Origin: DATFNI01 sp963787205
GTDB lineage: Bacteria > Bacteroidota > Rhodothermia > Balneolales > DATFMH01
NCBI GenBank assembly: GCA_963787205.1
Contig: CAWBCD010000016.1
Span: forward strand, 159,725 to 223,724
Length of the DNA: 64,000 nt
Direction of reading: 5' to 3'
The translations under genes were made by a program, and so were the position numbers. This document shows, in pieces, positions 1-7,562 of the stretch; positions within the stretch are counted from its first letter, which is position 1, and each line of letters opens with the position of its first letter. The notes beneath the pieces are model-generated. The model searched no databases. It had not been told where the DNA came from and was given only the letters and a program-made list of their open reading frames with translations.

Positions 1-153
1 TTTATACTTAAATACATCTTTGTTTTATGAAACGCAACCGCTATGTATCGTAATATTGAACTTATTTACAAATTGATAACATTAGTCAAAGACATTCTAG
101 CTAGCTGTCAATTATGCCATCGTTGCCTTAGCATACAGTTTGAATCGACTGCA

Positions 154-408
154 TTACTCATTGCCAATTAATTTATAGTCAATGGTAAACATTGGAGACG
201 GTATTAAACCTGATCCAAGATACGCCCCAGCACCAATTTTAAATTGTCCATAACCAATCGTACCGCCTACTCCAATAAGAGTAAGAGATTGAAAAGGAAA
301 GATGAGTAGATTGGCTTTCGCGGCCGCGTATTTTCCCCAAGAAGCTCTGCCTGAATCTGTAACGTGTTTATGATAATCAGCTCTTACTTTTATCTGCTTA
401 ATCCGAGC
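154..408 (-). pseudogene. C-terminal fragment of an unrecognised glycine-rich protein
   Basis: Reading the minus strand from 408 down to a TAA at 154-156 gives 84 open codons without an ATG; a TGA lies immediately upstream at 409-411. The translation contains a glycine-rich, alternating hydrophobic stretch (GVGGTIGYGQFKIGAGAYLG) and ends MFTIDYKLIGNE. This looks like the tail of a membrane-associated or secreted protein whose front is missing. I do not recognise the family. It may be a relic or a chance open stretch; codon use and the absence of a start favour a relic. Confidence 0.35.
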
Positions 409-507
409 TCAGGTTAAGTTAATGAGCCAGACGTCTTTTGACAAAAAGCCAACGTAACACCGACACAAAACACATACTTAATAACTGAATAAGTCAAAAA
501 CTGTTAA

Positions 508-1221
508 TTAAGAATCAGGTTTTCTGGGTTTTAGTAACTTCTTTAGTTCACTCATTTCCTTCGGGACCATATCCTGTGGAATGCGGCCATCCTCAGCCCG
601 TGCATTGGGATTGGCTCCGTATCTCAACAGCATGCGCACAAGCTCTATGTTTCCGTGAGCGGCTGCCTGGTGCAGAGGCGTCCATCCGCCATTTTGAGAT
701 ACGTTGATGTCGGCCCCGGCTTTAATCAGTCGTTCCGACAGGCGAAGGGCAAGAGCCATATCCTTGTTCGCTGCCGCACTGTGAAGCGGCCGGACTCGCA
801 TTTTATTCGAAGAAGGTCGATTTACATCCGCACCGAGCTCTATCAAATACTCTGCTGTATGATAGTGTCCAAAAAAGACCGCGAGTCCAAGTGGCCCAAA
901 TCCATCATTTGAAACATCGTTGGCCAGTTTGGTATCATTTTTAATAATCTGCGCGACCACGTCCCGGTCTCCGAGTGCAGCAGCTTCAAAAATGGAGAAC
1001 TCCGTTAAATGAGATAAAAGGATATTCACCAATTCCTCATTACGATGGTATAAGGCTAGTAAGAGAGCTGAAACACCCTGTTTGTCTGTTGCCGATGCAA
1101 GTCTGGGGTTTTTCTTAAGCAAATTTCGTAGCAGATCAGTGTCTCCTGCTTTAATAGCTTTGAGAAATTCAGATACTGCATTTCCCCCAATACTTTTCCC
1201 GTGTGTAGATATCCTATCCAT
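508..1221 (-). CDS. Ankyrin repeat protein
   Basis: Protein of about 237 residues made of ankyrin repeats, a protein-interaction scaffold. The clearest repeat is GWTPLHQAAAHGNIELVRML followed by LRYGANPNARAEDG near the C terminus; earlier units read FGPLGLAVFFGHYHTAEYLI and RPLHSAAANKD. No signal peptide or membrane segment is seen, so a cytoplasmic location is likely. I chose the ATG at 1221 (MDRIST); a TTG four codons upstream at 1233 would give 241 residues. It stands alone, with the relic downstream and a repeat element upstream. The partner is unknown. Confidence 0.85.
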   Translation of the reverse strand: MDRISTHGKSIGGNAVSEFLKAIKAGDTDLLRNLLKKNPRLASATDKQGVSALLLALYHRNEELVNILLSHLTEFSIFEAAALGDRDVVAQIIKNDTKLANDVSNDGFGPLGLAVFFGHYHTAEYLIELGADVNRPSSNKMRVRPLHSAAANKDMALALRLSERLIKAGADINVSQNGGWTPLHQAAAHGNIELVRMLLRYGANPNARAEDGRIPQDMVPKEMSELKKLLKPRKPDS

Positions 1222-1348
1222 ATAAAAGAGCAAGGTTTTTATTCCTAAATGTCATCAAACATATATAAATCAAGATCAGAAGAGCTTTGAAAAATTCCCT
1301 GGAAATTAAATAGTTTCCGCAAAATTGATTATTAGTTTGTAATAATAA

Positions 1349-1560
1349 ATGACTATCCGGAATCAGGCCAATACTTGCCTGGAAATTTTCCAGGAGTAGT
1401 AGAAACCACAGGGATCGCAGAGAATTGCACGGAGTACACAGTAAGTTCAGCCTTATTTCTCTGTGAACATAGTGTCTCCTCCGTGATCACAGTGGTTTCC
1501 CCAGAATCCCGACTGAATAACACAGGGTATGTAGTGGTTGTACCATTTACGGATAGTCAT
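1349..1560. repeat. MITE-like element, copy 1
   Basis: The left end reads ATGACTATCCGGAAT (1349-1363). The right end, in reverse complement, reads ATGACTATCCGTAAAT (1545-1560). The interior (about 1400-1497) is a long imperfect palindrome: GAAACCAC at the left pairs with GTGGTTTC at the right, and CACGGAG and CACAG segments pair with CTCCGTG and CTGTG. No transposase is encoded. A second element with the same ends lies at 18718-18879, so this is a dispersed family probably moved in trans. Confidence 0.65.
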
Positions 1561-1608
1561 TTAAAAATATTACGTGGCGGGGTATTGCTTGCATTATTCA
1601 TAATGCCA

Positions 1609-1645
1609 ATCAAAAAAGAAAAGCCGGCATGGAGACAGACCGGCT
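1609..1645 (-). terminator. Probable Rho-independent terminator of the Rieske-AIF gene
   Basis: On the minus strand AGCCGG (1645-1640) pairs with CCGGCT (1627-1622) across a 12-base loop and is followed by TTTTCTTTTTT. It lies about 90 bases beyond the stop of the oxidoreductase gene, in the right orientation. Confidence 0.6.
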
Positions 1646-1734
1646 CATAGTGGAGTTGTCTGTATAGGCAGGGTATTGATTAAAGTATTTTTACAGCGAT
1701 TCTATACCACTATTATTACTTATAAAGGTGATTT

Positions 1735-3324
1735 TCAAACCTCTTGCAAAGCTTCCATGGGATCAAACGCATGATCTCTGACTTTTGCAGAACCGGGCAT
1801 CTGATCCAGTATCATCAGATGATGAATGGCAGCGAGTTGCTTTTCTCGGTTAGGTGTGAGTACGGCTTCTATTTCGTTGTTTTTAATATAATATGCCATA
1901 AAATCGTCATTTTTGATATTTCCGTCGATGATCAGATCATCCCAGTCTTTGGCATATCCCAGGTAATTCAGCGTGACCTTACCCTGGCTGGTCCAGAAAA
2001 AAGGTATGCTTTTGTATGGTACCTGTTTGCCAAGCATGTTATGAGCGGCAATCCGTCCATGCTGCTGGGCCACACGCCAATGTTCGATGCGTACCGGCTG
2101 ATTATTTCGCCAATAAGGAAACCACGCGACATCTCCGGCTGCATAAATATGGTCGGCAGCCATCAGGTACTTGTCTACCTCGATGCCGCCATCTTCGTGA
2201 AGCGGCAGCCCTTTTATGAAATCCGTGTTAGGTCTGACACCGATACCAACAAGCACCAGGTCGGCATCCAGGGTCTTCCCATTACTTAGACTGACACCGG
2301 CGACCTTGCCATCTTTGCCCTTCATTTCAGTGACGGAAGAACCGAGAGTGAACCTGATTCCATTATCTTCATGTTTTTTTCTGATCCAATTGCCGATTTC
2401 TTCTCCGAACAACGTTTGATAGGGTATGTTCTCGGGTGCAACGACGTGAACATCCAATTCTCTCTTCCGAAGGCTGGTTGCCGTTTCCAACCCAATGAAA
2501 CTTGCTCCGATGATCACCGCTTTTTTCCCTTTCCCAACTTTTTCAATGATGTAATCGGCATCATCAAAGCTGCGTAAGGTAAATATGTTCTCGAGATCTT
2601 TGCCCGGCACGTTAAGTGTTCTCGGTATCCCACCCGTTGCAAGCAGGAGTTCATCATAATGTTGAGTCGCACTATCTCCAAAAGTTATGACTTGTTTTTG
2701 AATGTCTATCTCCCGAACAAAACGGTTCCGGGACAGTTCGATATCATATTTTTTATAAAAATCCTCCCCCCGTAAGGGCATCCATTCTTCGGGAGCATCG
2801 CCGCTCAGGTATTCTTTACTCAAATTGGGGCGATCATAAGGCGTTTGGCTTTCCTTGGTGATCAGGAAAATGCGGCCTTCGAATCCTTGCTGACGCAACG
2901 TCTCTGCTGCGGCTTCCCCTGCAGCTCCCGCTCCAAGGATAACAAAGTCGCGGGTATCACTTTGAACATTAAAATGGCTCATCTTCATTGTACGTCGTCC
3001 GGGAGCATCGTCCGGTACTTTGACAATGATCTTTCCGTCTTCCTCGTGAATAGGAAATGTCGGGAGTGCATCGTAGGCCGGTGGTTGATTATTGTCGCCA
3101 TTGGTTACATCAAAACCCGCCTGGTGCCAGGGACAGAAAACTTGTTTACCGTGCAGCACGCCATCTGCTAAAGGAGCACCATAGTGCGTGCATTTGGCAC
3201 CCAGTGCATAATACTCTCCTTCAACCTTACAGAGTAAAATGGAGGTTTCCCCAACGGTCACCTGTTTCATTTGTCCGTCTTGTAATTCGTTCGCACTGGC
3301 AACTGTTTGTTCGGTCACACTCAT
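1735..3324 (-). CDS. Rieske [2Fe-2S] domain / FAD-dependent pyridine nucleotide-disulfide oxidoreductase (AIF-like)
   Basis: 529 residues. An N-terminal Rieske domain (about residues 6-105) has both cluster motifs, C45-T-H47 and C64-P-W-H67. It is followed by a two-dinucleotide-fold oxidoreductase: FAD site VILGAGAAGEAAAETL near 130 and NAD(P)H site VIIGASFIGLETA near 270, with GIGVRPN and AAGDVAWF motifs. This is the domain order of the AIFM3/AIF-like ferredoxin reductase group, which passes electrons from NAD(P)H through FAD to iron-sulphur partners. The substrate cannot be told from sequence. No signal peptide, so probably cytoplasmic. ATG start at 3324; no clear Shine-Dalgarno. Monocistronic, with a terminator downstream. 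Confidence 0.9.
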   Translation of the reverse strand: MSVTEQTVASANELQDGQMKQVTVGETSILLCKVEGEYYALGAKCTHYGAPLADGVLHGKQVFCPWHQAGFDVTNGDNNQPPAYDALPTFPIHEEDGKIIVKVPDDAPGRRTMKMSHFNVQSDTRDFVILGAGAAGEAAAETLRQQGFEGRIFLITKESQTPYDRPNLSKEYLSGDAPEEWMPLRGEDFYKKYDIELSRNRFVREIDIQKQVITFGDSATQHYDELLLATGGIPRTLNVPGKDLENIFTLRSFDDADYIIEKVGKGKKAVIIGASFIGLETATSLRKRELDVHVVAPENIPYQTLFGEEIGNWIRKKHEDNGIRFTLGSSVTEMKGKDGKVAGVSLSNGKTLDADLVLVGIGVRPNTDFIKGLPLHEDGGIEVDKYLMAADHIYAAGDVAWFPYWRNNQPVRIEHWRVAQQHGRIAAHNMLGKQVPYKSIPFFWTSQGKVTLNYLGYAKDWDDLIIDGNIKNDDFMAYYIKNNEIEAVLTPNREKQLAAIHHLMILDQMPGSAKVRDHAFDPMEALQEV

Positions 3325-3589
3325 GATTTTTGGATTGTGATAATTTCTGGTTTAATGTTTCAACGTCCTGCCTTATTAATACAGGTTCAAGAGTCAAAAA
3401 ATTCCTTGAAATGTACCCTTCCCAAAACATTTGGACAGGTTTGCAGTCCGTTACTCCATTGTCTTGCAACACATAATGATGCTGCTACATTCCAACATAT
3501 TAAACCATCCTTTCAGTTTTGTGGGTTGATCAGGATCGGAGTATATTCTCGTGGTCTAACGAATGTATCGGATAAATTGATTTTAAGGT

Positions 3590-4897
3590 ATGTCATATAA
3601 GGAAAAAACGCCGAACCTTCTGATAAAAAATGTCCGGCTGGTAACGGATAAAAAGGTATCGCGTGAACGGGTTGATATTCGCATTCAGGATGGTAAGATC
3701 ACCGGGCTTTCTGAGTCCTTAACAGCTTCTGATGATGAAAAAGAAGTCGATGCCGGTGGAGGTCTGGTCTCACCGGGGTGGATGGATATGCACGTTCATT
3801 TAAGGGAACCGGGATTCGAACACAAAGAGACGATTGAAACGGGCACCCGCGCTGCTGCCTTCGGTGGATTTACGGCAGTGGCTTGCATGCCCAATACCAA
3901 GCCTCCCATCCATACCAGGGACGTTGTCGAGTTTATCAAGGGCAAGGCGGAGTCTCTGCCTGTTGATGTCTACCCGATAGCCTGCGTGTCCAAGGATCGT
4001 AAAGGGGAGAGCATCAGTGAGATGGCCGACCTGAAAGAAGGCGGCGCGGTGGCCTTCAGTGACGATGGTGACCCGGTGTATAATTCCGGGCTCATGCGGA
4101 TCGCGCTGCAATATGCATCGATGCTCGACATGCCGATCATTAATCACGAAGAGGACCTCGATCTTTCCCAGCCCGGTTACATGAATGAAGGGCGTGTGTC
4201 GGCGCGTCTCGGACTGGATGGTACGCCCGGCATTGCCGAAGAAGTGATGATCGCCAGGGATATCATGCTTGCCGAACTAACCGGGGGACATATTCACGTG
4301 GCACATATCAGCACGCGTAAGGCGGTTGATCTGGTTCGTCAGGGGAAAGCCCGTGGAATAAATGTGACGACCGAAGTGTGTACGCACCATTTTGACCTGA
4401 CCGATGAAGAGATAGAGCGGCGCCACTTCGATACCAACTGTAAGATGCATCCGCCGCTTCGTACCGAAGATGACCGCCTGGCAATGATTGAAGGGTTGAA
4501 AGATGGAACGATCGATGTCATCTGCACCGATCATGCCCCGCACGCCGTTGAGGAGAAAGACCAGGAGTTTATCGATGCGCCCAACGGTATCATTGGATTG
4601 GAGACTTCATTCGGTGTGACGGGTCGTCGTCTGCTGGCCACAAAAGCGTTATCTGTCCCCGAGGTTCTGAAAAAGATGGTGGTCAACCCAAGAAATATCC
4701 TTCATATCTCCATCCCAGAGATCAAAGTTGGTGAACCGGCTAACCTGACGATTTTTGATCCTACTCTGAAATGGACCTTTGAGAAACAACACGTGAAATC
4801 CAAGTCGATGAACAGTCCGTATTTCGGGACAGAGCTGGTCGGCAAAGCCCTTGGTATCTACAACAAGGGAAGATTTGTCTGGAATGGCAGGGATTAA
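3590..4897 (+). CDS. pyrC: Dihydroorotase
   Basis: 435 residues of the amidohydrolase superfamily. It interconverts N-carbamoyl-aspartate and dihydroorotate in pyrimidine synthesis. The metal site DMHVHLREPG (H68, H70) is typical of class I dihydroorotase, and the DHAPH motif lies near residue 312. Conserved features such as MPNTKPP and INHEEDLDL are present. It begins at the ATG at 3590 and stands divergent from the Rieske-AIF gene, separated by about 265 bases with no other gene. No other pyrimidine gene is adjacent. Catalytic residues look complete, so it is likely a true PyrC rather than an inactive paralogue. Confidence 0.93.
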   Translation: MSYKEKTPNLLIKNVRLVTDKKVSRERVDIRIQDGKITGLSESLTASDDEKEVDAGGGLVSPGWMDMHVHLREPGFEHKETIETGTRAAAFGGFTAVACMPNTKPPIHTRDVVEFIKGKAESLPVDVYPIACVSKDRKGESISEMADLKEGGAVAFSDDGDPVYNSGLMRIALQYASMLDMPIINHEEDLDLSQPGYMNEGRVSARLGLDGTPGIAEEVMIARDIMLAELTGGHIHVAHISTRKAVDLVRQGKARGINVTTEVCTHHFDLTDEEIERRHFDTNCKMHPPLRTEDDRLAMIEGLKDGTIDVICTDHAPHAVEEKDQEFIDAPNGIIGLETSFGVTGRRLLATKALSVPEVLKKMVVNPRNILHISIPEIKVGEPANLTIFDPTLKWTFEKQHVKSKSMNSPYFGTELVGKALGIYNKGRFVWNGRD

Positions 4898-4907
4898 GAG
4901 GCGACTG

Positions 4908-5399
4908 GATACTCGATACTGGATGCTGGATTATTGTCCGTTGTGTCCGGAGTACTGAGTATTAAAATCTTGTGGAGGTGCTATGAATTACAAAAATCTT
5001 GAAATATGGCAATTAGCAAGAGAGATAGTGATTGAAATACATGAAATGACACTTAAGAGATTGCCAAAATTCGAAATGTACGAGGAGGGTAGCCAGATAA
5101 GAAGATCATCGAAAACAGTTAAATCCACTATCGTGGAAGGCTTCGGTCGAGGAAATTATAAGCAGGATTATCTAAAATTTTTGATCTATGCTCTATCATC
5201 TAATGATGAAACGATAGATCATCTTGAAACACTCTTTGAAACTCAGTCATTAAGAGATGAGCCTCTTTACAGCCATCTTAAAGAAAAGCTCGATAAACTG
5301 GGAAGAAAACTCAATAAGTTCATTCAAAGTGTTGAGAAAAACCATCTCAGTAAAAAATAATACGAACTTAAGGCTATCGAGCATCCAGTATCGAGCATC
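4908..5399. repeat. Inverted repeat pair framing the four-helix-bundle gene
   Basis: GATACTCGATACTGGATGC at 4908-4926 is matched in inverted orientation by GCATCCAGTATCGAGCATC at 5381-5399: 19 bases with one mismatch. They flank only the 125-residue gene at 4983-5360. The core GCATCCAGTATC also occurs alone at 53007-53018, so the arms belong to a dispersed repeat family. Confidence 0.6.
4983..5360 (+). CDS. Four-helix bundle protein (23S rRNA intervening-sequence / Avd-like family)
   Basis: 125 residues, all helical in appearance. It begins with the family signature NLEIWQLAREI and carries RRSSKTVKSTIVEGFGRG and YALSSNDETIDHLETL, the hallmarks of the S23/IVS-encoded four-helix bundle family (TIGR02436). 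Members occur as free-standing genes, inside 23S rRNA intervening sequences, and as Avd accessory proteins of diversity-generating retroelements. No retroelement is near here. GGAGG eight bases ahead of the ATG is a strong ribosome site, unlike most neighbours. The gene is visibly more A+T-rich than pyrC and is framed by inverted repeats, suggesting transfer. Biological role unknown. Confidence 0.85.
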   Translation: MNYKNLEIWQLAREIVIEIHEMTLKRLPKFEMYEEGSQIRRSSKTVKSTIVEGFGRGNYKQDYLKFLIYALSSNDETIDHLETLFETQSLRDEPLYSHLKEKLDKLGRKLNKFIQSVEKNHLSKK

Positions 5400-5407
5400 G
5401 TGTACCG

Positions 5408-5857
5408 CTAGCCAAGGCTATTGTCGCTGCTCACCGAATCACTGCCGTGCATATAAGCACCCACAAAACTTCCCCAGATGACAACGTTGAAGAGGATGGG
5501 CAGCAGGATGCCTTTAAGCGTGAATCCGGAGAAGATGGGCTGACCTATTACGGGCAACACTACAATCCAGAGCCAAAATGAAGGGAGAAAACCGAAAACG
5601 GCGCCCTTGATTACGGTTGAGTGCCGGGACAACAGGGCGTAGATAGATCCCCAAATTCCACCGCTTACGGCAAACAGGAAGGCAGCAAAAATCTGGGAGA
5701 TGATTGAGTCACTTTTGAAAAAACTCCGGTAGATGCCTACAAAACCCGGTTCGCCGATCCAACCCAGCCATTCGAACACATACATCACAATGATCAGGAC
5801 CACCGCACCCCAGAAACCAGCTATGAATCCCTTGCCCAACTTTTTGCTTGTAGCCAT
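5408..5857 (-). CDS. Small integral membrane protein of unknown function
   Basis: About 149 residues from the ATG at 5857 (MATSKKLGKGFIAG); an upstream start at 5899 would add 14 residues. Four hydrophobic segments are visible: AGFWGAVVLIIVMYVFEW, IFAAFLFAVSGGIWGSIYAL, FGFLPSFWLWIVVLPVIG and LLPILFNVVIWGSFVGAY. This resembles the general plan of small YagU/DUF1440-like membrane proteins, but I cannot assign a family. It converges with the four-helix-bundle gene. Confidence 0.65.
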   Translation of the reverse strand: MATSKKLGKGFIAGFWGAVVLIIVMYVFEWLGWIGEPGFVGIYRSFFKSDSIISQIFAAFLFAVSGGIWGSIYALLSRHSTVIKGAVFGFLPSFWLWIVVLPVIGQPIFSGFTLKGILLPILFNVVIWGSFVGAYMHGSDSVSSDNSLG

Positions 5858-5938
5858 GTTTTTGCCGCTTAGGGTTTTGTATCTCAAAGACTTTAACAAA
5901 TTGAGGGATAAAAAGTTTCAATTTCAGGCAGGAGGGAC

Positions 5939-6009
5939 GGGAAATATGGGAATAAGGAAATACGGAACCAGTACCCCTTACTTCCCTACTTCCTTATTTC
6001 CCATATTCA
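5939..6009. repeat. Long inverted repeat upstream of the amidotransferase gene
   Basis: GGGAAATATGGGAATAAGGAA on the left is matched by an inverted copy reading TTCCTTATTTCCCATATTC on the right, around a loop rich in CTTCCCT. The arms can form a stem of more than 20 pairs with a few mismatches. A similar half-site (ATTTCCTTATTCCC) lies at 53037-53050, so this is a dispersed palindromic unit rather than a gene-specific signal. Confidence 0.55.
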
Positions 6010-6073
6010 CCAGAAAGAGAATTCGAAGTATCTTAATTTCACAAAAAGCCAGTCATCATTAAATCAGATAAAA

Positions 6074-6772
6074 ATGGATATTCACGTTTTGCAGCATGTT
6101 CCCTATGAAGGTCCGGGTATGATCAGGGATTGGGCCAGGAGGAATAATCACAGGCTTCACATGTATCCTGTTTTCCTTGAAGACAGTTCGTGGCCTCGGT
6201 TTCGCAGCGACGACGTTTTAGTGATAATGGGCGGGCCTATGAATATTTATGAAGAGGAAAAGTACCCGTGGCTATCAAATGAGAAGGCTTTTATCTGCGA
6301 AGCTGTTGCAACGGGAAGAAAAGTGTTGGGTATCTGCCTTGGAGCCCAGTTGATTGCTGATGTCATCGGGGGAAGGGTTGTCCGGAATAACCATACGGAG
6401 ATCGGTTGGTTCCCTATCCATTGGACCAAACAGGCACGGGATTCGATCTTGTTCCAACATTCTGAAGAAGAGATGATGTTTTTTCACTGGCATGGTGATC
6501 GATTTGAGATCCCGGCTAATGTGGGATTATTGGCTGGGAGTGACGGATGTGCGAACCAGGCGTTCAGGTACAGGGACAATGTTGTAGGATTCCAGTTTCA
6601 TGCCGAGATGCGTGCGGAGGATGCCAGGCGATTGACTGAGCACGGCAGAGATGAACTGAAACCGGGGACATATATTCAGTCTGAGGAGCATATGATGGCC
6701 CAACCTGAGTTGTTTGATGAAGCAAATGAATGGATGGCTCGGTTTCTGGATCATTTTTTGGGACGATGGTAG
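6074..6772 (+). CDS. Class I glutamine amidotransferase-like protein
   Basis: 232 residues of the GATase1 fold. The nucleophile cysteine sits in VLGICLGAQLIADVIGG and the catalytic histidine in VVGFQFHAEM, so the triad appears intact. Such stand-alone proteins are annotated as GMP synthase-like amidotransferases; some act as gamma-glutamyl hydrolases or peptidases on small glutamyl compounds. The substrate cannot be inferred. It has its own upstream region with a palindromic repeat and is about 130 bases ahead of the GyrI-like gene. Confidence 0.8.
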   Translation: MDIHVLQHVPYEGPGMIRDWARRNNHRLHMYPVFLEDSSWPRFRSDDVLVIMGGPMNIYEEEKYPWLSNEKAFICEAVATGRKVLGICLGAQLIADVIGGRVVRNNHTEIGWFPIHWTKQARDSILFQHSEEEMMFFHWHGDRFEIPANVGLLAGSDGCANQAFRYRDNVVGFQFHAEMRAEDARRLTEHGRDELKPGTYIQSEEHMMAQPELFDEANEWMARFLDHFLGRW

Positions 6773-6901
6773 CACATTTTACAAAACAGGATCTTTAGAC
6801 AGTTCTAACCACTTGTTTCCTTTTAGTCCTTTCTCCTGACTTAATGATTATGGATATTACAGGTGGGCCTGATACATGCGGGAATAAGCAGTGGTGTTCC
6901 C

Positions 6902-7498
6902 ATGGAAAAAATCGACTTGAGCCGAGAATTAAGGTATCTCTATTCAGCATCAGCCCGCGATATTAAGCTTGTTGAGGTTCCCCCGCTTCAGTTTCTGATG
7001 ATTGATGGTTATGGTGATCCGAATTCGACCCCATCCTTTCAAGAGGATATCAATTCACTGTACAGCCTTTCTTATACGATTAAATTTACATTTAAAAAAA
7101 TGGCAATAGGCAGGGATTTCAAAGTGATGCCTCTTGAGGGACTGTGGTGGATGGATGATATGCATCACAAAAACGACTGGAAATGGACGCTCATGATTTT
7201 GCAGCCGAAATTTGTGACGGGCAGCCACCTTGAAAGTGCAAAGGAACAGGTGGGCAGGAAAAAGAAACTGACTTCACTGGATCATGTAAGACTTGAAAGA
7301 TTCGATGAGGGAAAAGCTGTGCAAATTCTGCATGTTGGTCCGTATAGCCAGGAAGGGCAAGCCATTGAACAGCTGCATGAGTATATGGCCAGTTACGGCT
7401 ATTCCCCGAATGGTAAACATCATGAGATCTACCTATCCGATCCCAAACGGGTATCGCCGGAAAGGTGGAAGACGATACTGCGGCAGCCGGTGAAGTAA
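6902..7498 (+). CDS. GyrI-like small-molecule-binding domain protein
   Basis: About 198 residues from the ATG at 6902 (MEKIDLSREL); a GTG at 6863 would extend it by 13. Features of the GyrI-like/SOUL-type barrel group include PPLQFLMIDGYGDP near the start, GLWWMDDMHH, and HVGPYSQEGQAIEQLHEYM near the end. Stand-alone members are thought to bind or hydrolyse small hydrophobic or cationic compounds. There is no DNA-binding domain and no signal peptide, so a cytoplasmic ligand-binding role is the best guess. Confidence 0.8.
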   Translation: MEKIDLSRELRYLYSASARDIKLVEVPPLQFLMIDGYGDPNSTPSFQEDINSLYSLSYTIKFTFKKMAIGRDFKVMPLEGLWWMDDMHHKNDWKWTLMILQPKFVTGSHLESAKEQVGRKKKLTSLDHVRLERFDEGKAVQILHVGPYSQEGQAIEQLHEYMASYGYSPNGKHHEIYLSDPKRVSPERWKTILRQPVK

Positions 7499-7509
7499 AG
7501 GTTATGTCT

Positions 7510-7540
7510 CACCCTGACAAGGTCGGAACCTGTCAGGGTG
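7510..7540. terminator. Hairpin between convergent genes, CACCCTGACA family
   Basis: CACCCTGACA (7510-7519) pairs perfectly with TGTCAGGGTG (7531-7540) around an 11-base loop. It sits between the plus-strand GyrI-like gene and the minus-strand M16 gene and could end both transcripts, although no long T-run follows. The same sequence family recurs at 42793-42985. Confidence 0.5.
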
Positions 7541-7562
7541 AACAATTGTCTTCATGTTAAAA

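Larger units (their letters stand above)
1222..1734. other. Intergenic region carrying a MITE-like repeat and a terminator
   Basis: No gene is supported here. The region holds a 212-bp element with terminal inverted repeats (1349-1560) and, nearer the oxidoreductase gene, a hairpin that fits a minus-strand terminator. The 91-codon open stretch at 1375-1650 on the plus strand lies mostly inside the repeat and has no protein-like composition. Confidence 0.6.

Noticed and set aside
1375..1650. 91-codon open frame on the plus strand
   Set aside because: It lies mostly within the MITE-like repeat and runs on into the terminator, and has no protein-like pattern; its open state follows from repeat composition.
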